The position numbers were made by a program, and so were the translations under genes. A stretch of 64,000 nt of DNA, taken from Chthoniobacteraceae bacterium. Its GTDB lineage: Bacteria; Verrucomicrobiota; Verrucomicrobiia; Chthoniobacterales; Chthoniobacteraceae. The notes under the pieces were generated by a model, which made no database searches, had not been told where the DNA came from, and worked only from the letters and a program-made list of their open reading frames with translations. Every line of letters starts with the position of its first letter. The stretch's first letter is position 1. This document shows, in pieces, positions 27,578-36,969 of the stretch. The stretch covers positions 1 to 64,000 of the forward strand of contig JAQGOL010000027.1 of assembly GCA_028293625.1 (NCBI GenBank). Reading direction: 5' to 3'.

Positions 27578-27796
27578 ATGGCAGCAGAACAACCAATCGA
27601 GACCGAAGGAAAAATAATTAGCGTTTTAGCAGGAACGATGTTTCGCGTTGAATTAGCCAACAAACACTTAGTCCTGGCTCATATTTCCGGCAGGATGCGC
27701 AAACGTTTTATTCGGCTCACCACCGGTGATCGGGTAAAATTAGAAATGTCCCCATACGATCTCGACAAAGCACGGATCGTTTATCGGCTTGGGTAA
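27578..27796 (+). CDS. infA: Translation initiation factor IF-1
   Basis: Codes for 72 residues. The whole protein is the S1-like OB fold of IF-1: [40 protein letters not shown] and [20 protein letters not shown]. It binds the 30S A-site with IF-2 and IF-3. An in-frame ATG ten codons upstream (27548) would add a non-conserved leader, so I use the second ATG; neither has a Shine-Dalgarno. The coding stretch is clearly more A/T-rich (AAAATAATTAGC, GTTTTAGCAGG) than neighbouring genes. Confidence 0.93.
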   Translation: MAAEQPIETEGKIISVLAGTMFRVELANKHLVLAHISGRMRKRFIRLTTGDRVKLEMSPYDLDKARIVYRLG

Positions 27797-27889
27797 GCCG
27801 GATCTTCCGAAGCTTTAAACGCCGTCGTTTAAGCTTTAAGGAAAAAAGATTCGAAATCTCCCAAGGGGAAGCGTGGGAGTTTCACGATT

Positions 27890-27909
27890 GGCCTCACTCG
27901 AGGCCTTTT
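27890..27909 (+). terminator. Possible weak terminator after infA
   Basis: GGCCT (27890-27894) can pair with AGGCC (27901-27905), followed by TTTTG. The 5-bp stem and short T-run make this a weak candidate. A second imperfect inverted repeat (AAGCTTTAAACG/CGTTTAAGCTTT) lies closer to the stop, without a T-run. Confidence 0.35.
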
Positions 27910-28030
27910 GAGCGGCGTTCCGGACGGGGTCCAATTCAACGCAGCTCGGAAAAAAGCGATTGCAAGCGCAGCCGCATTTTCGCGCATCAATTTCGTACAC
28001 CATTACTCCGGTGAAGCGGTGTCGTACATA

Positions 28031-28064
28031 AAAAAAACCGCGCCCCGTTTCCGAGGCGCGGTTT
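28031..28064 (-). terminator. Strong rho-independent terminator of the glutaredoxin gene
   Basis: AAACCGCGCC at 28035-28044 pairs perfectly with GGCGCGGTTT at 28055-28064. On the minus strand the stem runs into seven T residues (28037-28031) and lies 14 bp beyond the glutaredoxin stop. Confidence 0.9.
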
Positions 28065-28078
28065 GTTGAGTTTTTAAC

Positions 28079-28429
28079 TTAGGCCTTGAACTTCAGCGTC
28101 TCACCGCGGGCCATGGCAGCGTGTTCGGCATCGCTGCAGGCTGCGTTGAGCGGGACGTTGGTGGTCTTGTCGGAGTTGCCAACGAGACCTTCCTGCAAGA
28201 GGTAACGCTCCAGCTCTTCGCCGCTGATGTCAGCGACCATGACGCCGTTGACTTCCACGCACGGGCTCAGCGGCTGTCCGCTTTTTTGTTCCATCTCCCA
28301 GCGGAACGCCGGGTTGATGATGATATCCTTCTCCGTGTAGGGAAGGTCATACTTTTTAAGCACGGCGCGAACGCCGCCACTCCAGCCGCACTGGGTTTTA
28401 AGATAAGCTGTGATCGTAGGTTTTTCCAT
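28079..28429 (-). CDS. Glutaredoxin-family protein, CGWS active site
   Basis: Codes for 116 residues with the glutaredoxin thioredoxin-like fold. The active-site loop is TQCGWSGG (Cys14-Gly-Trp-Ser17), a CxxS monothiol-type site. The family cis-Pro loop is replaced by QPLSPCVEVNGVMVAD, which contains another cysteine. The C-terminal 25 residues (NVPLNAACSDAEHAAMARGE) extend beyond the usual domain and contain one more cysteine. It may handle glutathione-type disulfides or iron-sulfur clusters, but this is not certain. It follows rpsA on the same strand after a hairpin and ends at a strong terminator. Confidence 0.8.
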   Translation of the reverse strand: MEKPTITAYLKTQCGWSGGVRAVLKKYDLPYTEKDIIINPAFRWEMEQKSGQPLSPCVEVNGVMVADISGEELERYLLQEGLVGNSDKTTNVPLNAACSDAEHAAMARGETLKFKA

Positions 28430-28446
28430 AATTTGGAGAAAGGAAT

Positions 28447-28491
28447 GAATTAGTGGACGGCGGGATGATTCATCCGTTCGCCCACTAATTC
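28447..28491 (-). terminator. Long hairpin between rpsA and glutaredoxin gene
   Basis: GAATTAGTGG (28447-28456) pairs with CCACTAATTC (28482-28491), with further pairing inside (GGATG/CATCC). It lies 18 bp beyond the rpsA stop. The following minus-strand bases (ATTCCTTTC) are only a weak T-run, so it may end or attenuate rpsA transcription or stabilise its 3' end. Confidence 0.5.
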
Positions 28492-28508
28492 AATAGGCCT
28501 GTTACTGG

Positions 28509-30188
28509 TTACTTGCGGCGATCGCCAGGGCGATACTCTTCGGCGGCGGCAGCGAAGGCCTGCTCGAGGCCGACCATATCTTCGCCGGGCTTGAGGGTGT
28601 CGAACGCAGCGGCTTCGCGCTTGATCTCTTCTTCGCTGTAGTTGGCGGCCTTGACCGATAGACCGATGCGGCGCTCGGTCTTGTCGACCTTGATAACGCG
28701 CGCTTCGATTTCCTGGCCGGGCTTGAGGACATCCTTGACCTTGGTGATGTGGCTCTCGCTGATCTGCGAGATGTGCACCAGACCGTCGATGTCGCCTTCC
28801 AACGCGATGAACGCGCCGAAAGTGGCAATCTTGCTGACCTTGCCTTTGACCAGGTCGCCGATCTTGTACTTCTGATCGATGTCCTTCCAGGGATCGCCTT
28901 CGAGTTGCTTGATACCAAGGCTGATGCGCTGGTTCTGCTTGTCGATGTCGATAACGACCGCTTCCATCTCGTCGCCCTTCTTGAGCAACTCGCTTGGGTG
29001 ATTGATCTTGCGCGTCCACGACATGTCGGAGACGTGGATCATGCCGTCGATGCCTTCTTCGAGTTCCACGAACGCACCGTAGGCGGTCATGTTGCGCACG
29101 ATACCCTTGACCTGTTTGCCGATCTGGTAGCGATGCTCGATCTCGTCCCAAGGATTGGGTTCCAGCTGGCGGATGCCGAGGCTGATCTTCTGCTCTTCCT
29201 TGTTAACTCCGAGCACGATCGCTTCAAGTTCCTGTCCAACGGTAAGCACGTCGCTCGGACGGGCAATCCGCTTGGTCCAGGAGAGTTCGGAAACGTGGAT
29301 AAGGCCTTCGACGCCTTCTTCGATTTCCACGAACGCACCGTAAGGAACGAGGTTTGTGACCTTGCCCTTGACCTTGGAGCCGACCGGGAAACGGTTCTCG
29401 GTTTGATCCCAGGGATTTTTCTGGGTCTGCTTGAGGCCGAGCGAGACGCGCTCTTTTTCCTTGTTGATGTCGAGCACGACCACTTCGATCTCCTGGCCGA
29501 CCTTGAGCAGTTCGCTCGGGTGGCCGAGACGGCCCCAGGTCATGTCGGTGATGTGCAGCAGGCCGTCCATCCCGTCGAGGTCGATGAACGCACCGAAATC
29601 GGTGAGGTTCTTGACGGTTCCAACCACGTTGGAGCCGATCTTGATGGTTTCGAGGAAAAGCTGGCGTTTCTGGGTGCGCTCCTGCTCGATGATTTCGCGC
29701 CGGCTGAGCACCACGTTTTTGCGGTCGTCGTTGATCTTGACGATTTTGAAATCGTAAGTATTGCCGACAAACTGCTGAAGATCGCGGGGAGGAACGATGT
29801 CAATTTGCGAGCCGGGAAGGAACGCTTCGACACCAATGTTGACCGTGAGTCCGCCTTTGACGACGGCTTTGACTTTGCCTTTGATGAGTCCGTCGCCCTG
29901 GAAGACCTTCACAATCTTCTCCCAATTCTGTTTATAAGCGGCCTTCTCTTTGGAGAGAATAACCATGCCTTCGTCGTTTTCGAGGCGGCAAAGAAGCACT
30001 TCAACTTCATCGCCGACCTGGAGATCGTCGATGTCGTCAAATTCGCTGGCGGAGATGACACCTTCGCTTTTGTAACCGATGTCGACGAGCACTTCGCGGT
30101 GGCGCAATTCGAGGATGCGGCCTTTAACGATGCTTCCTTCTTTAAAATCGCGCATCGACTTCGCGATCAGGTCCTTCATTTCAATCAT
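28509..30188 (-). CDS. rpsA: 30S ribosomal protein S1
   Basis: Codes for 559 residues with six consecutive S1 RNA-binding domains. The first two (IVKGRILELRHREVLVDIGY; LIKGKVKAVVKGGLTVNIGV) are the ribosome-docking type. Domains 3-6 share the pattern G.V..(L/M)...GAF..L......L.H.S, for example VKGKVTNLVPYGAFVEIEEG and VKGIVRNMTAYGAFVELEEG. S1 binds mRNA leaders and brings them to the 30S subunit, which matters here because few genes have obvious Shine-Dalgarno motifs. The start ATGATTGAA is used; an internal ATG three codons on is an alternative. Confidence 0.95.
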   Translation of the reverse strand: MIEMKDLIAKSMRDFKEGSIVKGRILELRHREVLVDIGYKSEGVISASEFDDIDDLQVGDEVEVLLCRLENDEGMVILSKEKAAYKQNWEKIVKVFQGDGLIKGKVKAVVKGGLTVNIGVEAFLPGSQIDIVPPRDLQQFVGNTYDFKIVKINDDRKNVVLSRREIIEQERTQKRQLFLETIKIGSNVVGTVKNLTDFGAFIDLDGMDGLLHITDMTWGRLGHPSELLKVGQEIEVVVLDINKEKERVSLGLKQTQKNPWDQTENRFPVGSKVKGKVTNLVPYGAFVEIEEGVEGLIHVSELSWTKRIARPSDVLTVGQELEAIVLGVNKEEQKISLGIRQLEPNPWDEIEHRYQIGKQVKGIVRNMTAYGAFVELEEGIDGMIHVSDMSWTRKINHPSELLKKGDEMEAVVIDIDKQNQRISLGIKQLEGDPWKDIDQKYKIGDLVKGKVSKIATFGAFIALEGDIDGLVHISQISESHITKVKDVLKPGQEIEARVIKVDKTERRIGLSVKAANYSEEEIKREAAAFDTLKPGEDMVGLEQAFAAAAEEYRPGDRRK

Positions 30189-30352
30189 GATAAACTTTCT
30201 GTCTGCCCTCAGGTTCCGGTTGTTCTTTCATTTCCCGGGAGGCTTCATGAGCTTCCAATTACGGGAGGAAAAGTGTGCGAAAATAAGGGGTTATCCTACA
30301 ATTGCAAGCCACGTCTGATAATTTATAAAATCAATCCGCTTCTTACCCGCGT

Positions 30353-31147
30353 TTACCGCCGTAACAGGCCGCCAAGATGGCTTAAAAGGCAGACGCCATT
30401 GAGGATTAAAAAGACGGTGGCCATTTTCCATGAGGTTCGCCGGGTGCCAATCGCGACGGTCTGCTCGCGCATGCACCAGGCAAAAAGCATCGTTGCAACC
30501 AGCCACGTCCCATAATTCTGCAAAATGGGCGTCGTGCCCGGCGTACGGGGATCGGGTCCAAGCCAGAACCACCAGGAACGCAGTCTTGATGCCACCGCTT
30601 CGAGATTAAAGGCGGTGCAGGCCGCCAGCACGCCACTGGCCGCCGCGATAATGTTATGACCGGCGCGCGGCAGGAGGCGTAGAGCAACTTCCCGGGAGCT
30701 GAACACCACGGCGACCCAGAGGAGCGGCACGGCAAAGGGGACAGATCTGAGCTGGCCGCCGAGCCGGGAGGTGAAATGGATTTTCCCCATTGGCCATCCT
30801 TTGGTTGAGCTCAGCCAGGCGATAAAGAGGGAGCCGCCAAAGACCATTAGCGACCAGCGACGCGCTTCATTCAGTGCACGGCCATGCACCATGGCGGTAT
30901 AAACATTGACGGCGGCCAGAGTCATCCACGCCGGATCGAGCGCCTGAATGAATCCCTGCAGCCCGGCGCGCAAGCCTGGATTGGAGATCCACTGCCTGAG
31001 TTCGTAGTCGCCGATATTAAGCATCCAAACCGCGGCGACCAGGACGCTCCAAAGCACGAATAAAATCCAGAGACTTGCGGCAAGCGGCTCAAGCGCTTGT
31101 GCAAGCAGGGAAGGGGAGTGATACGGCTGACGGTGAACCGTTTTCAA
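30353..31147 (-). CDS. DUF422/CruF-like carotenoid biosynthesis membrane protein
   Basis: Codes for about 264 residues with six to seven membrane segments. It matches the carotenoid-biosynthesis DUF422 pattern: STKGWPMGKIHFTSRLGGQL, SVPFAVPLLWVAVVF, and a C-terminal WWFWLGPDPRTPG with QNYGTWLVATMLFAW. CruF-type members hydrate carotenoid ends; others are uncharacterised. The longest open frame starts at an ATG at 31189, but that ATG lies inside the upstream gene's terminator hairpin. I therefore prefer the in-frame TTG at 31147, though the true start could be later still. No other carotenoid gene is nearby. Confidence 0.65.
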   Translation of the reverse strand: MKTVHRQPYHSPSLLAQALEPLAASLWILFVLWSVLVAAVWMLNIGDYELRQWISNPGLRAGLQGFIQALDPAWMTLAAVNVYTAMVHGRALNEARRWSLMVFGGSLFIAWLSSTKGWPMGKIHFTSRLGGQLRSVPFAVPLLWVAVVFSSREVALRLLPRAGHNIIAAASGVLAACTAFNLEAVASRLRSWWFWLGPDPRTPGTTPILQNYGTWLVATMLFAWCMREQTVAIGTRRTSWKMATVFLILNGVCLLSHLGGLLRR

Positions 31148-31153
31148 ATGCCT

Positions 31154-31200
31154 GGAAAAAAAGCGGGACGCCAATGCCGCACTTGGCAAAGGCGTCCCGC
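31154..31200 (-). terminator. Strong terminator of the desaturase gene
   Basis: GCGGGACGCC at 31163-31172 pairs with GGCGTCCCGC at 31191-31200, with an inner TGCC/GGCA pairing. On the minus strand the stem runs straight into seven T residues. It lies 72 bp beyond the fatty acid desaturase stop and overlaps the longest possible reading frame of the next gene. Confidence 0.92.
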
Positions 31201-31271
31201 GTGTGAGTTTTCGGTCTCTTAATTTTTACCCGTTCAAGCAACCTGGCCGAGCGGATTAAGAGGGGACTTGC

Positions 31272-32366
31272 TTAGGCGAGGTCCTCGACCCCGTGGAGCT
31301 GAAGGGTGCTGAGGGCGAGTCGGATTTCTTTGCTCAGTTCCGCGAGCATGTCGCGCGTGATTTCAATCTGTTCAGCCTTGTGCTTGGCCCATGCCTGCGC
31401 GGTGGCTTGCAGACGCTCGTAGGCGCCTGTGATGTAAGCGCGTGCGGACTCCGGTAAGCCGGGCGACTCCAGTTTCACGGCGATCCGGCGCTGCGCTTCA
31501 GCGAGTTCGGAAAGGAGGATTTTATCGGAAGGCACACGGCGCAGTTTGTCGGCAAGCCCGAGTTTTGAGAGCGTCCAGATGATCCATTTGGTGGGATCGA
31601 ACTGCCACGGTTTCACGCCGTTACGGTAATCATGCTGAAACTCGTGATGATAGTTATGGTAACCTTCGCCAAAGGTGAAGATCGCCATCAGCCAGGAATC
31701 CCGGGCACTGCAGGTGGAGGAATAAGGGCGGTTGCCAAGATAATGGCAGAGCGAGTTGATGCAGAAAGTGCAGTGTTGCAGGAAAACAACGCGGGCAACG
31801 CCGGCGATCAGGAATGAACCAAGAGCGGAAACCCATCCACCCCACGCGTAACCGGCAATAGCAGGAAGGATAAAGGCCACCGTGACACCGATGAAATGGA
31901 TGTGGCGGTGTTGGAACATCACCATGCTGTCTTTTTTAAGATCCGGCACGTTATCAAACGGAGGCGACGGCTTGAGCTTAAAGAGCAGCCAGCCAATGTG
32001 CGCATGGAAGAGCCCCTTGTTGATGTCATACGGGTCTTCGTCGTGATCAACGAACTTGTGATGGGTACGATGCTCGCAGCACCAGAGCAAAGCGGAATTC
32101 TCAAAGGCGCCTGCCCCAAAAAGAAGAACGAAAAATTGGACAGCTTTGTGCGCCTGGAAAGAGAGGTGGGAGTAAAGGCGATGGTAGCCGAGAGTGATCG
32201 AGAAACCGCACGCGCAGAACATCACGAAAAAGAGGGCGACCTGGAACCAATCAAGGCCGAATTTCCAGATGTAAAGCGGGACCGCGGTCAGCGATAAGAC
32301 CAGGGTGCCGATGAGAAAAGAGCTTGTGATCCAGTTAACTTTGTCGAAGGGAATGCGTCGAAACAT
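31272..32366 (-). CDS. Acyl-CoA/lipid delta-9-type fatty acid desaturase
   Basis: Codes for 364 residues. Four hydrophobic segments alternate with the three histidine clusters that bind the di-iron centre: GYHRLYSHLSF, EHRTHHKFVDHDEDPYD and EGYHNYHHEFQHDYRNG. The last is in the form typical of stearoyl-CoA desaturase-like enzymes. It should insert a double bond into saturated acyl chains at the membrane, using oxygen. The C-terminal 90 residues form a helical extension (LSELAEAQRRIAVKLES) beyond the core. The gene is divergent from the DEAD-box-type helicase gene, and a strong terminator follows. Confidence 0.92.
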   Translation of the reverse strand: MFRRIPFDKVNWITSSFLIGTLVLSLTAVPLYIWKFGLDWFQVALFFVMFCACGFSITLGYHRLYSHLSFQAHKAVQFFVLLFGAGAFENSALLWCCEHRTHHKFVDHDEDPYDINKGLFHAHIGWLLFKLKPSPPFDNVPDLKKDSMVMFQHRHIHFIGVTVAFILPAIAGYAWGGWVSALGSFLIAGVARVVFLQHCTFCINSLCHYLGNRPYSSTCSARDSWLMAIFTFGEGYHNYHHEFQHDYRNGVKPWQFDPTKWIIWTLSKLGLADKLRRVPSDKILLSELAEAQRRIAVKLESPGLPESARAYITGAYERLQATAQAWAKHKAEQIEITRDMLAELSKEIRLALSTLQLHGVEDLA

Positions 32367-32511
32367 AATTAGGGAAGAAAAACGGCTAAGCGGAATGCCT
32401 GATACCGGCCATCGAGGGAAAAACAGCGGCGGACATATAACGGAAGGAAAGTGGAACGCAAGGTCAAAAGTCTTATTGTGCCTGCCGCCTCTGAGCCCCT
32501 AGGTTGCTCTT

Positions 32512-33732
32512 ATGTCATTTCAGGATTTTGGGTTTATCGACGCTGTCGCACGGGGCGTGCAATCGATGGGCTACGTTGACCCCACCCCCATTCAGCTGCG
32601 CGCCATCCCCGCCATCCTCGCCGGCAAGGACGTGATGGGCAGCGCTCAAACCGGCACGGGAAAGACAGCGGCGTTTGCCCTGCCTATTTTGACCTTGCTA
32701 AAAGAACATGGCGCCTGCCGCTGCCTGATCCTGGAGCCGACCCGCGAACTGGCTGCCCAGGTGGAGACAGCTTTTCGCGATTATGCCCGTTACATGGATA
32801 TCAAGATCACGCTTATCCAGGGCGGCGTCGGTTTTGGCCAGCAGCGCGGCGATTTACAGAGCGGCGTCGATATCATTGTGGCGACTCCGGGCCGTTTGCT
32901 TGATCTGATGGAGCAAGGGGACGTTTCGCTCAGCGAAATCCAGTTCCTCGTGCTCGATGAGGTCGATCGCATGCTCGACATGGGTTTTCTCCCCCAGGTG
33001 CGGCGGATCGTGGAAAAGTGCCCAAAAAAGCGCCAGACCATGTTTTTCTCGGCCACGTTGCCTCCGGAAATCGCAACGATGACCAAGTGGGTGCTTACCG
33101 AGCCGGAGGTGATTGAAATTGGCGGTCAGCGGATGCCGGCGGAAACGATCACCCACGCGCTCTATCCGGTCGCCAAGGATCAGAAGTTTGATCTGTTGAT
33201 CGCGCTTCTGGAGCGGACGAAATTTGAGAGCTGCATCATTTTTACGAGCACGAAGGTTTACGCGGACAAAATCGCCCATCAGCTTCGCGATTTAAAACAC
33301 GCGGTGGTGGCGATCCATTCCAACCGCACACAGCGGGAGCGGGTCGAGGCGCTCGAGGGATTTAAGTCGGGCAAATATGAAGTGCTGGTCGCCACCGATA
33401 TCGCCGCGCGCGGACTCGACATCGCCGGAGTCAGTCACGTGATCAATTACGACGTGCCATCGCATCCCGAGGATTACGTGCATCGGATCGGCCGAACCGG
33501 ACGCGCCCAGCAGGTGGGCGATGCGTTCACGCTTTTTACCGCCGAAGAGCTCGATGACGTGCGTTCGATCGAGCGATTTATCGGCGCCAGCATTCCGCGG
33601 CTAAAGCTCGAGAACTTCGAGTACACTTACACGGCCGTCTTTAACGAAGATAAAGTGGCCCCTGGCGGAGTTGGCAAAGGGGTGCGCACCTTGCGCGGCT
33701 ACTCTTTCGGCAGCGCCCGGCGCAAGCGATAG
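32512..33732 (+). CDS. DEAD-box-type ATP-dependent RNA helicase with DEVD box
   Basis: Codes for 406 residues, an RhlE-like core without long extensions. Motifs in order: Q motif GYVDPTPIQLRAIPAI, Walker A AQTGTGKT (about residues 45-52), PTRELAAQ, TPGRLLDL, motif II VLDEVDRMLD (about 147-156), SAT in FFSATLPPE, ATDIAARGLDI and HRIGRTGRA. Motif II reads DEVD rather than DEAD; the Asp-Glu and final Asp needed for Mg-ATP hydrolysis remain. It probably unwinds short RNA duplexes in ribosome assembly or mRNA decay. The tail is short and basic (GSARRKR). Confidence 0.93.
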   Translation: MSFQDFGFIDAVARGVQSMGYVDPTPIQLRAIPAILAGKDVMGSAQTGTGKTAAFALPILTLLKEHGACRCLILEPTRELAAQVETAFRDYARYMDIKITLIQGGVGFGQQRGDLQSGVDIIVATPGRLLDLMEQGDVSLSEIQFLVLDEVDRMLDMGFLPQVRRIVEKCPKKRQTMFFSATLPPEIATMTKWVLTEPEVIEIGGQRMPAETITHALYPVAKDQKFDLLIALLERTKFESCIIFTSTKVYADKIAHQLRDLKHAVVAIHSNRTQRERVEALEGFKSGKYEVLVATDIAARGLDIAGVSHVINYDVPSHPEDYVHRIGRTGRAQQVGDAFTLFTAEELDDVRSIERFIGASIPRLKLENFEYTYTAVFNEDKVAPGGVGKGVRTLRGYSFGSARRKR

Positions 33733-33846
33733 AGAGCTGGCCCGGCGAGGCCGAAAGGTGCGCGTTGTTTTCCACCCCCTGGATTCGCCACCGGTAATGA
33801 CTCCGATGCTGTGTCTGGATGACCATCCTATGTGCCTGCGAAATCA

Positions 33847-34767
33847 ATGATAGTCGCGACGATCTGTAATGTCCTTTCCATCGTTTTGGCCGGCGTGTGC
33901 TGCCTGGAAGCGGTGGAACTACGCGCTGCGCCGATTCCAACCGTTGCCGACATTTTCTATGGCCCGACTCCGCATCAGGTCATGGATCTTTATCTGCCGT
34001 CCGAGGGCGTCGGACCGTATCCTGTTTTTGTGTTCTTTGGAGGGATTTGGCAACCGAGCCGGAATGTGCCTGATCTGAGGCGTTTTCTCCCGCAAAAGAT
34101 CGCCGTGATCAGCATGGGAACGCGCACGTTGACCGATGCCACGCAGGAAAAGGTGAATCCGCCAATCTCGTTTGTGATAAACGATGCCTGCCGGGCCGTG
34201 CAGTTTGTGCGGCTTAATGCCGCGAAATGGAATCTCGACCCGCAACACATCGCCGTGGGAGGCAGTTCGCAAGGTTCGCTTCCCGCACTTTATGTCGGTT
34301 GCGCCGGCGACCGCGCGGATCCCACGGCAAACGACCCGGTTGAGCGGATCTCGACGAAAGTGACATGCGTGGGAGCCCATCGCAGCCAGCCGAGCATCGA
34401 TCCCAAACGGATGCGGGAATGGGTGCCCGGAGTGAAATGGGGCGAGCCGGCGTTTGGCTGCAGTTTTGAGGAGTCACTCGCGCGGTGGGAGGAACTCCGG
34501 CCAATCATCGAAAGATGGTCGCCCGAGGCGCTCTTAACCAAAAGAAGCGCGCCAATCTATTTTGAATACGACTGGGGTCTCATTCAGCCGGAAAATGTCG
34601 ATGAAATGGACTACAAGGTTCATTCGCCGGCCTGGGCGCTTGGTTTCCAGCAACTCGCGCAGAAAGCCGGCGCGGTCTGCCACGTGCAGTTCCCTGGTCA
34701 CCTAGTCGACCGCTACAAGGATGTCTGGGATTTTGTGATTCAGCAATTAAACGCACCAACCCCGTAA
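33847..34767 (+). CDS. Secreted alpha/beta hydrolase-like protein
   Basis: Codes for 306 residues. The ATG gives a signal peptide (IVATICNVLSIVLAGVCCLEA); an in-frame GTG five codons upstream is possible. The start of the fold resembles the BD-FAE/esterase group: HQVMDLYLPSEGVGPYPVFVFFGG. The nucleophile elbow is AVGGSSQGSLPALY (GxSxG). The expected Asp could be in YFEYDWGL, and a His lies in FPGHLVDRYKD near the C-terminus, so a triad is plausible but not certain. It is probably an exported esterase or peptidase-like enzyme of unknown substrate. It sits between the helicase and acs, with no obvious partner. Confidence 0.7.
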   Translation: MIVATICNVLSIVLAGVCCLEAVELRAAPIPTVADIFYGPTPHQVMDLYLPSEGVGPYPVFVFFGGIWQPSRNVPDLRRFLPQKIAVISMGTRTLTDATQEKVNPPISFVINDACRAVQFVRLNAAKWNLDPQHIAVGGSSQGSLPALYVGCAGDRADPTANDPVERISTKVTCVGAHRSQPSIDPKRMREWVPGVKWGEPAFGCSFEESLARWEELRPIIERWSPEALLTKRSAPIYFEYDWGLIQPENVDEMDYKVHSPAWALGFQQLAQKAGAVCHVQFPGHLVDRYKDVWDFVIQQLNAPTP

Positions 34768-35019
34768 GCCGGCGCTGGCGGGAGTGGGGGGCCCGCGACG
34801 CTGATTGGGAGGCCTGGCTAGAAGGCGATTGCCGCGACGCCGGAGTGATTTTATCGCTGCGAAAATAAAGAAATTCCGTTTTGCCGCCGGACGGGCCAAT
34901 GTTTATTTTCCCCTCTCCACCCACGGGCTGGCGACTAATGCGGCCGGGGAATAAGTTTGGTTGTCCCCGGATTGAAGGGCTGCTAGCAACCTGTGAGCCT
35001 AATAATTTCATCATTCCCC

Positions 35020-36969
35020 ATGAGCACCGCGATCGAGTCCAATTTGAAAGAAAAGCGCGTTTTTAAACCGACAAAAGAATTCAGCAAAGCCGCTCGGATT
35101 CAAAGTCTGGCGCAGTATCGCGAGATGTGGGAGGAATCAATTGAGCGGCCCGATAAATTTTGGGGAAGGGAAGCGAGTGAACTGACATGGCAAACCAAAT
35201 GGAGCAAGGTGCTCGATTGGAAAGAGCCGTATGCGCAGTGGTTCGTGGGCGGCAAACTCAATGTCTCCGAGAACTGCCTTGATCGGCACCTTCTTACGGC
35301 GCGCAAAAACAAAGCGGCCATCATCTGGGAAGGCGAACCGGGCGAAAAGCGTGTGCTCACTTATCAGCAGTTGCATCGGGAAGTTTGCCGGTTTGCCAAC
35401 GTGCTCAAGCGCAACAAGATCAAAAAAGGCGACCGCGTCCTCATTTACATGCCGATGATTCCTGAGGCTGCCGTGGCGATGCTTGCCTGCGCCCGGATCG
35501 GCGCGACGCATTCGGTCGTTTTCGGGGGATTCAGCGCCGACTCGATTCGGGATCGGATCACCGATTCCAAGGCGGTAATGGTGATCACGACCGATGGCGG
35601 CTATCGGCGCGGATCGATTGTGCCGTTGAAAAAAAATGTCGATGACGCGCTCCGGGATGACCCTCAAAGTATTAAAAAGGTGATTGTTTTCCGGCGCGCT
35701 GGCAACGATGTCCATATCGAGGAGGGACGCGATGTCTGGTGGCATCGCGAGATGGATTACGTCAACGCGGTCTGCCCGGCGGAACCCCTTGATAGCGAGC
35801 ATCCGCTCTTCATTCTTTACACGAGCGGTTCGACAGGAAAACCGAAAGGGATTCTGCATACGACCGGCGGCTATCTGCTGCAGGCTTACGCGACTTCAAA
35901 ATACGTTTTCGATTTGCGCGACGAAGACGTTTACTGGTGCACGGCCGACATTGGCTGGGTGACCGGTCATAGTTATGTGGTCTACGGGCCGCTGGCTTGC
36001 GGCGCCACTTCGCTCATGTATGAAGGCGCCCCGAATTGGCCGGAAAATGATCGGTTCTGGCGGATCATCGAGGAATACGCCGTCACCGTTTTTTATACCG
36101 CGCCGACCGCGATCCGGGCGTTTATCCGGTGGGGCGACCAGTGGATCAAAAAGCATGATCTCTCCAGTCTGCGGCTTCTTGGAAGTGTGGGCGAACCGAT
36201 CAGTCCCGACGCATGGATGTGGTATCACAATGTGATTGGTGGCGGACGCTGCCCGATTGTTGATACTTGGTGGCAGACCGAGACGGGCGCGATCATGATC
36301 ACGACCCTGCCCGGGGCGATCCCGGCCAAACCCGGTTCAGCCGGGCTGCCGTTTTTTGGCGTCGATGCGGTCATTGTCGATGATGACGGCAAGGAAGTCG
36401 GCCCGAACGTCGGCGGCAAAGTGGTGATCCGAAAACCGTGGCCCTCGATGCTGCGTTCGATTTACGGCGATAAACCGCGTTACAAAAAGACGTATTGGAG
36501 CGAGGTCAAAGGCGCCTATTTTGCAGGCGACGGCGCGCATCGGGACAAGGACGGCTATTTTCTGATCGCGGGCCGGATCGACGATGTGCTCAACGTGGCG
36601 GGGCATCGGCTCGGGACAAGTGAGATTGAAGGGGCGCTCGGGAGCCATCCGGCGGTGGCGGAAGCGGCGGTGGTGGGCCGGCCCGATGAACTCAAGGGAC
36701 AGGGAGTGGTGGCGTTTGTGGTTTTAAAAGGCGGGATTGCCGTTGAGCCGCATTTGCGCGAAGAATTGAGACAGCATGTCGGCCAGGTCATCGGCCCGAT
36801 TGCAAAACCCGATGACATTCGTTTTGCGGAGGGGCTTCCCAAAACCCGCAGCGGAAAAATCATGCGCAGGCTTTTAAAAGAGATCGCCGGCGGCAAGGCG
36901 ATCACGGGGGACACGACGACCCTCGAGGATCTGTCGATTATCGCGAAACTCAGTTCCAATTCGGATTAA
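35020..36969 (+). CDS. acs: Acetyl-CoA synthetase
   Basis: Codes for 649 residues, standard length for AMP-forming Acs. Diagnostic stretches: [14 protein letters not shown], the AMP-binding P-loop [20 protein letters not shown] (about residues 265-284), [23 protein letters not shown], hinge [15 protein letters not shown] and the C-terminal [11 protein letters not shown], whose Lys (about 612) is the residue acetylated for control in Acs homologues. It converts acetate, ATP and CoA to acetyl-CoA. The ATG is used; an upstream GTG (34993) lacks conserved residues. Confidence 0.95.
   Translation: MSTAIESNLKEKRVFKPTKEFSKAARIQSLAQYREMWEESIERPDKFWGREASELTWQTKWSKVLDWKEPYAQWFVGGKLNVSENCLDRHLLTARKNKAAIIWEGEPGEKRVLTYQQLHREVCRFANVLKRNKIKKGDRVLIYMPMIPEAAVAMLACARIGATHSVVFGGFSADSIRDRITDSKAVMVITTDGGYRRGSIVPLKKNVDDALRDDPQSIKKVIVFRRAGNDVHIEEGRDVWWHREMDYVNAVCPAEPLDSEHPLFILYTSGSTGKPKGILHTTGGYLLQAYATSKYVFDLRDEDVYWCTADIGWVTGHSYVVYGPLACGATSLMYEGAPNWPENDRFWRIIEEYAVTVFYTAPTAIRAFIRWGDQWIKKHDLSSLRLLGSVGEPISPDAWMWYHNVIGGGRCPIVDTWWQTETGAIMITTLPGAIPAKPGSAGLPFFGVDAVIVDDDGKEVGPNVGGKVVIRKPWPSMLRSIYGDKPRYKKTYWSEVKGAYFAGDGAHRDKDGYFLIAGRIDDVLNVAGHRLGTSEIEGALGSHPAVAEAAVVGRPDELKGQGVVAFVVLKGGIAVEPHLREELRQHVGQVIGPIAKPDDIRFAEGLPKTRSGKIMRRLLKEIAGGKAITGDTTTLEDLSIIAKLSSNSD

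Noticed and set aside
28450-29151. Minus-strand Arg/Gln-rich frame overlapping rpsA
   Set aside because: Frame-shifted shadow of the repeated S1 domains on the same strand.
28749-30515. Long open frame antisense to rpsA
   Set aside because: It mirrors the codon bias of rpsA on the opposite strand, has no family similarity and starts inside the S1 gene.
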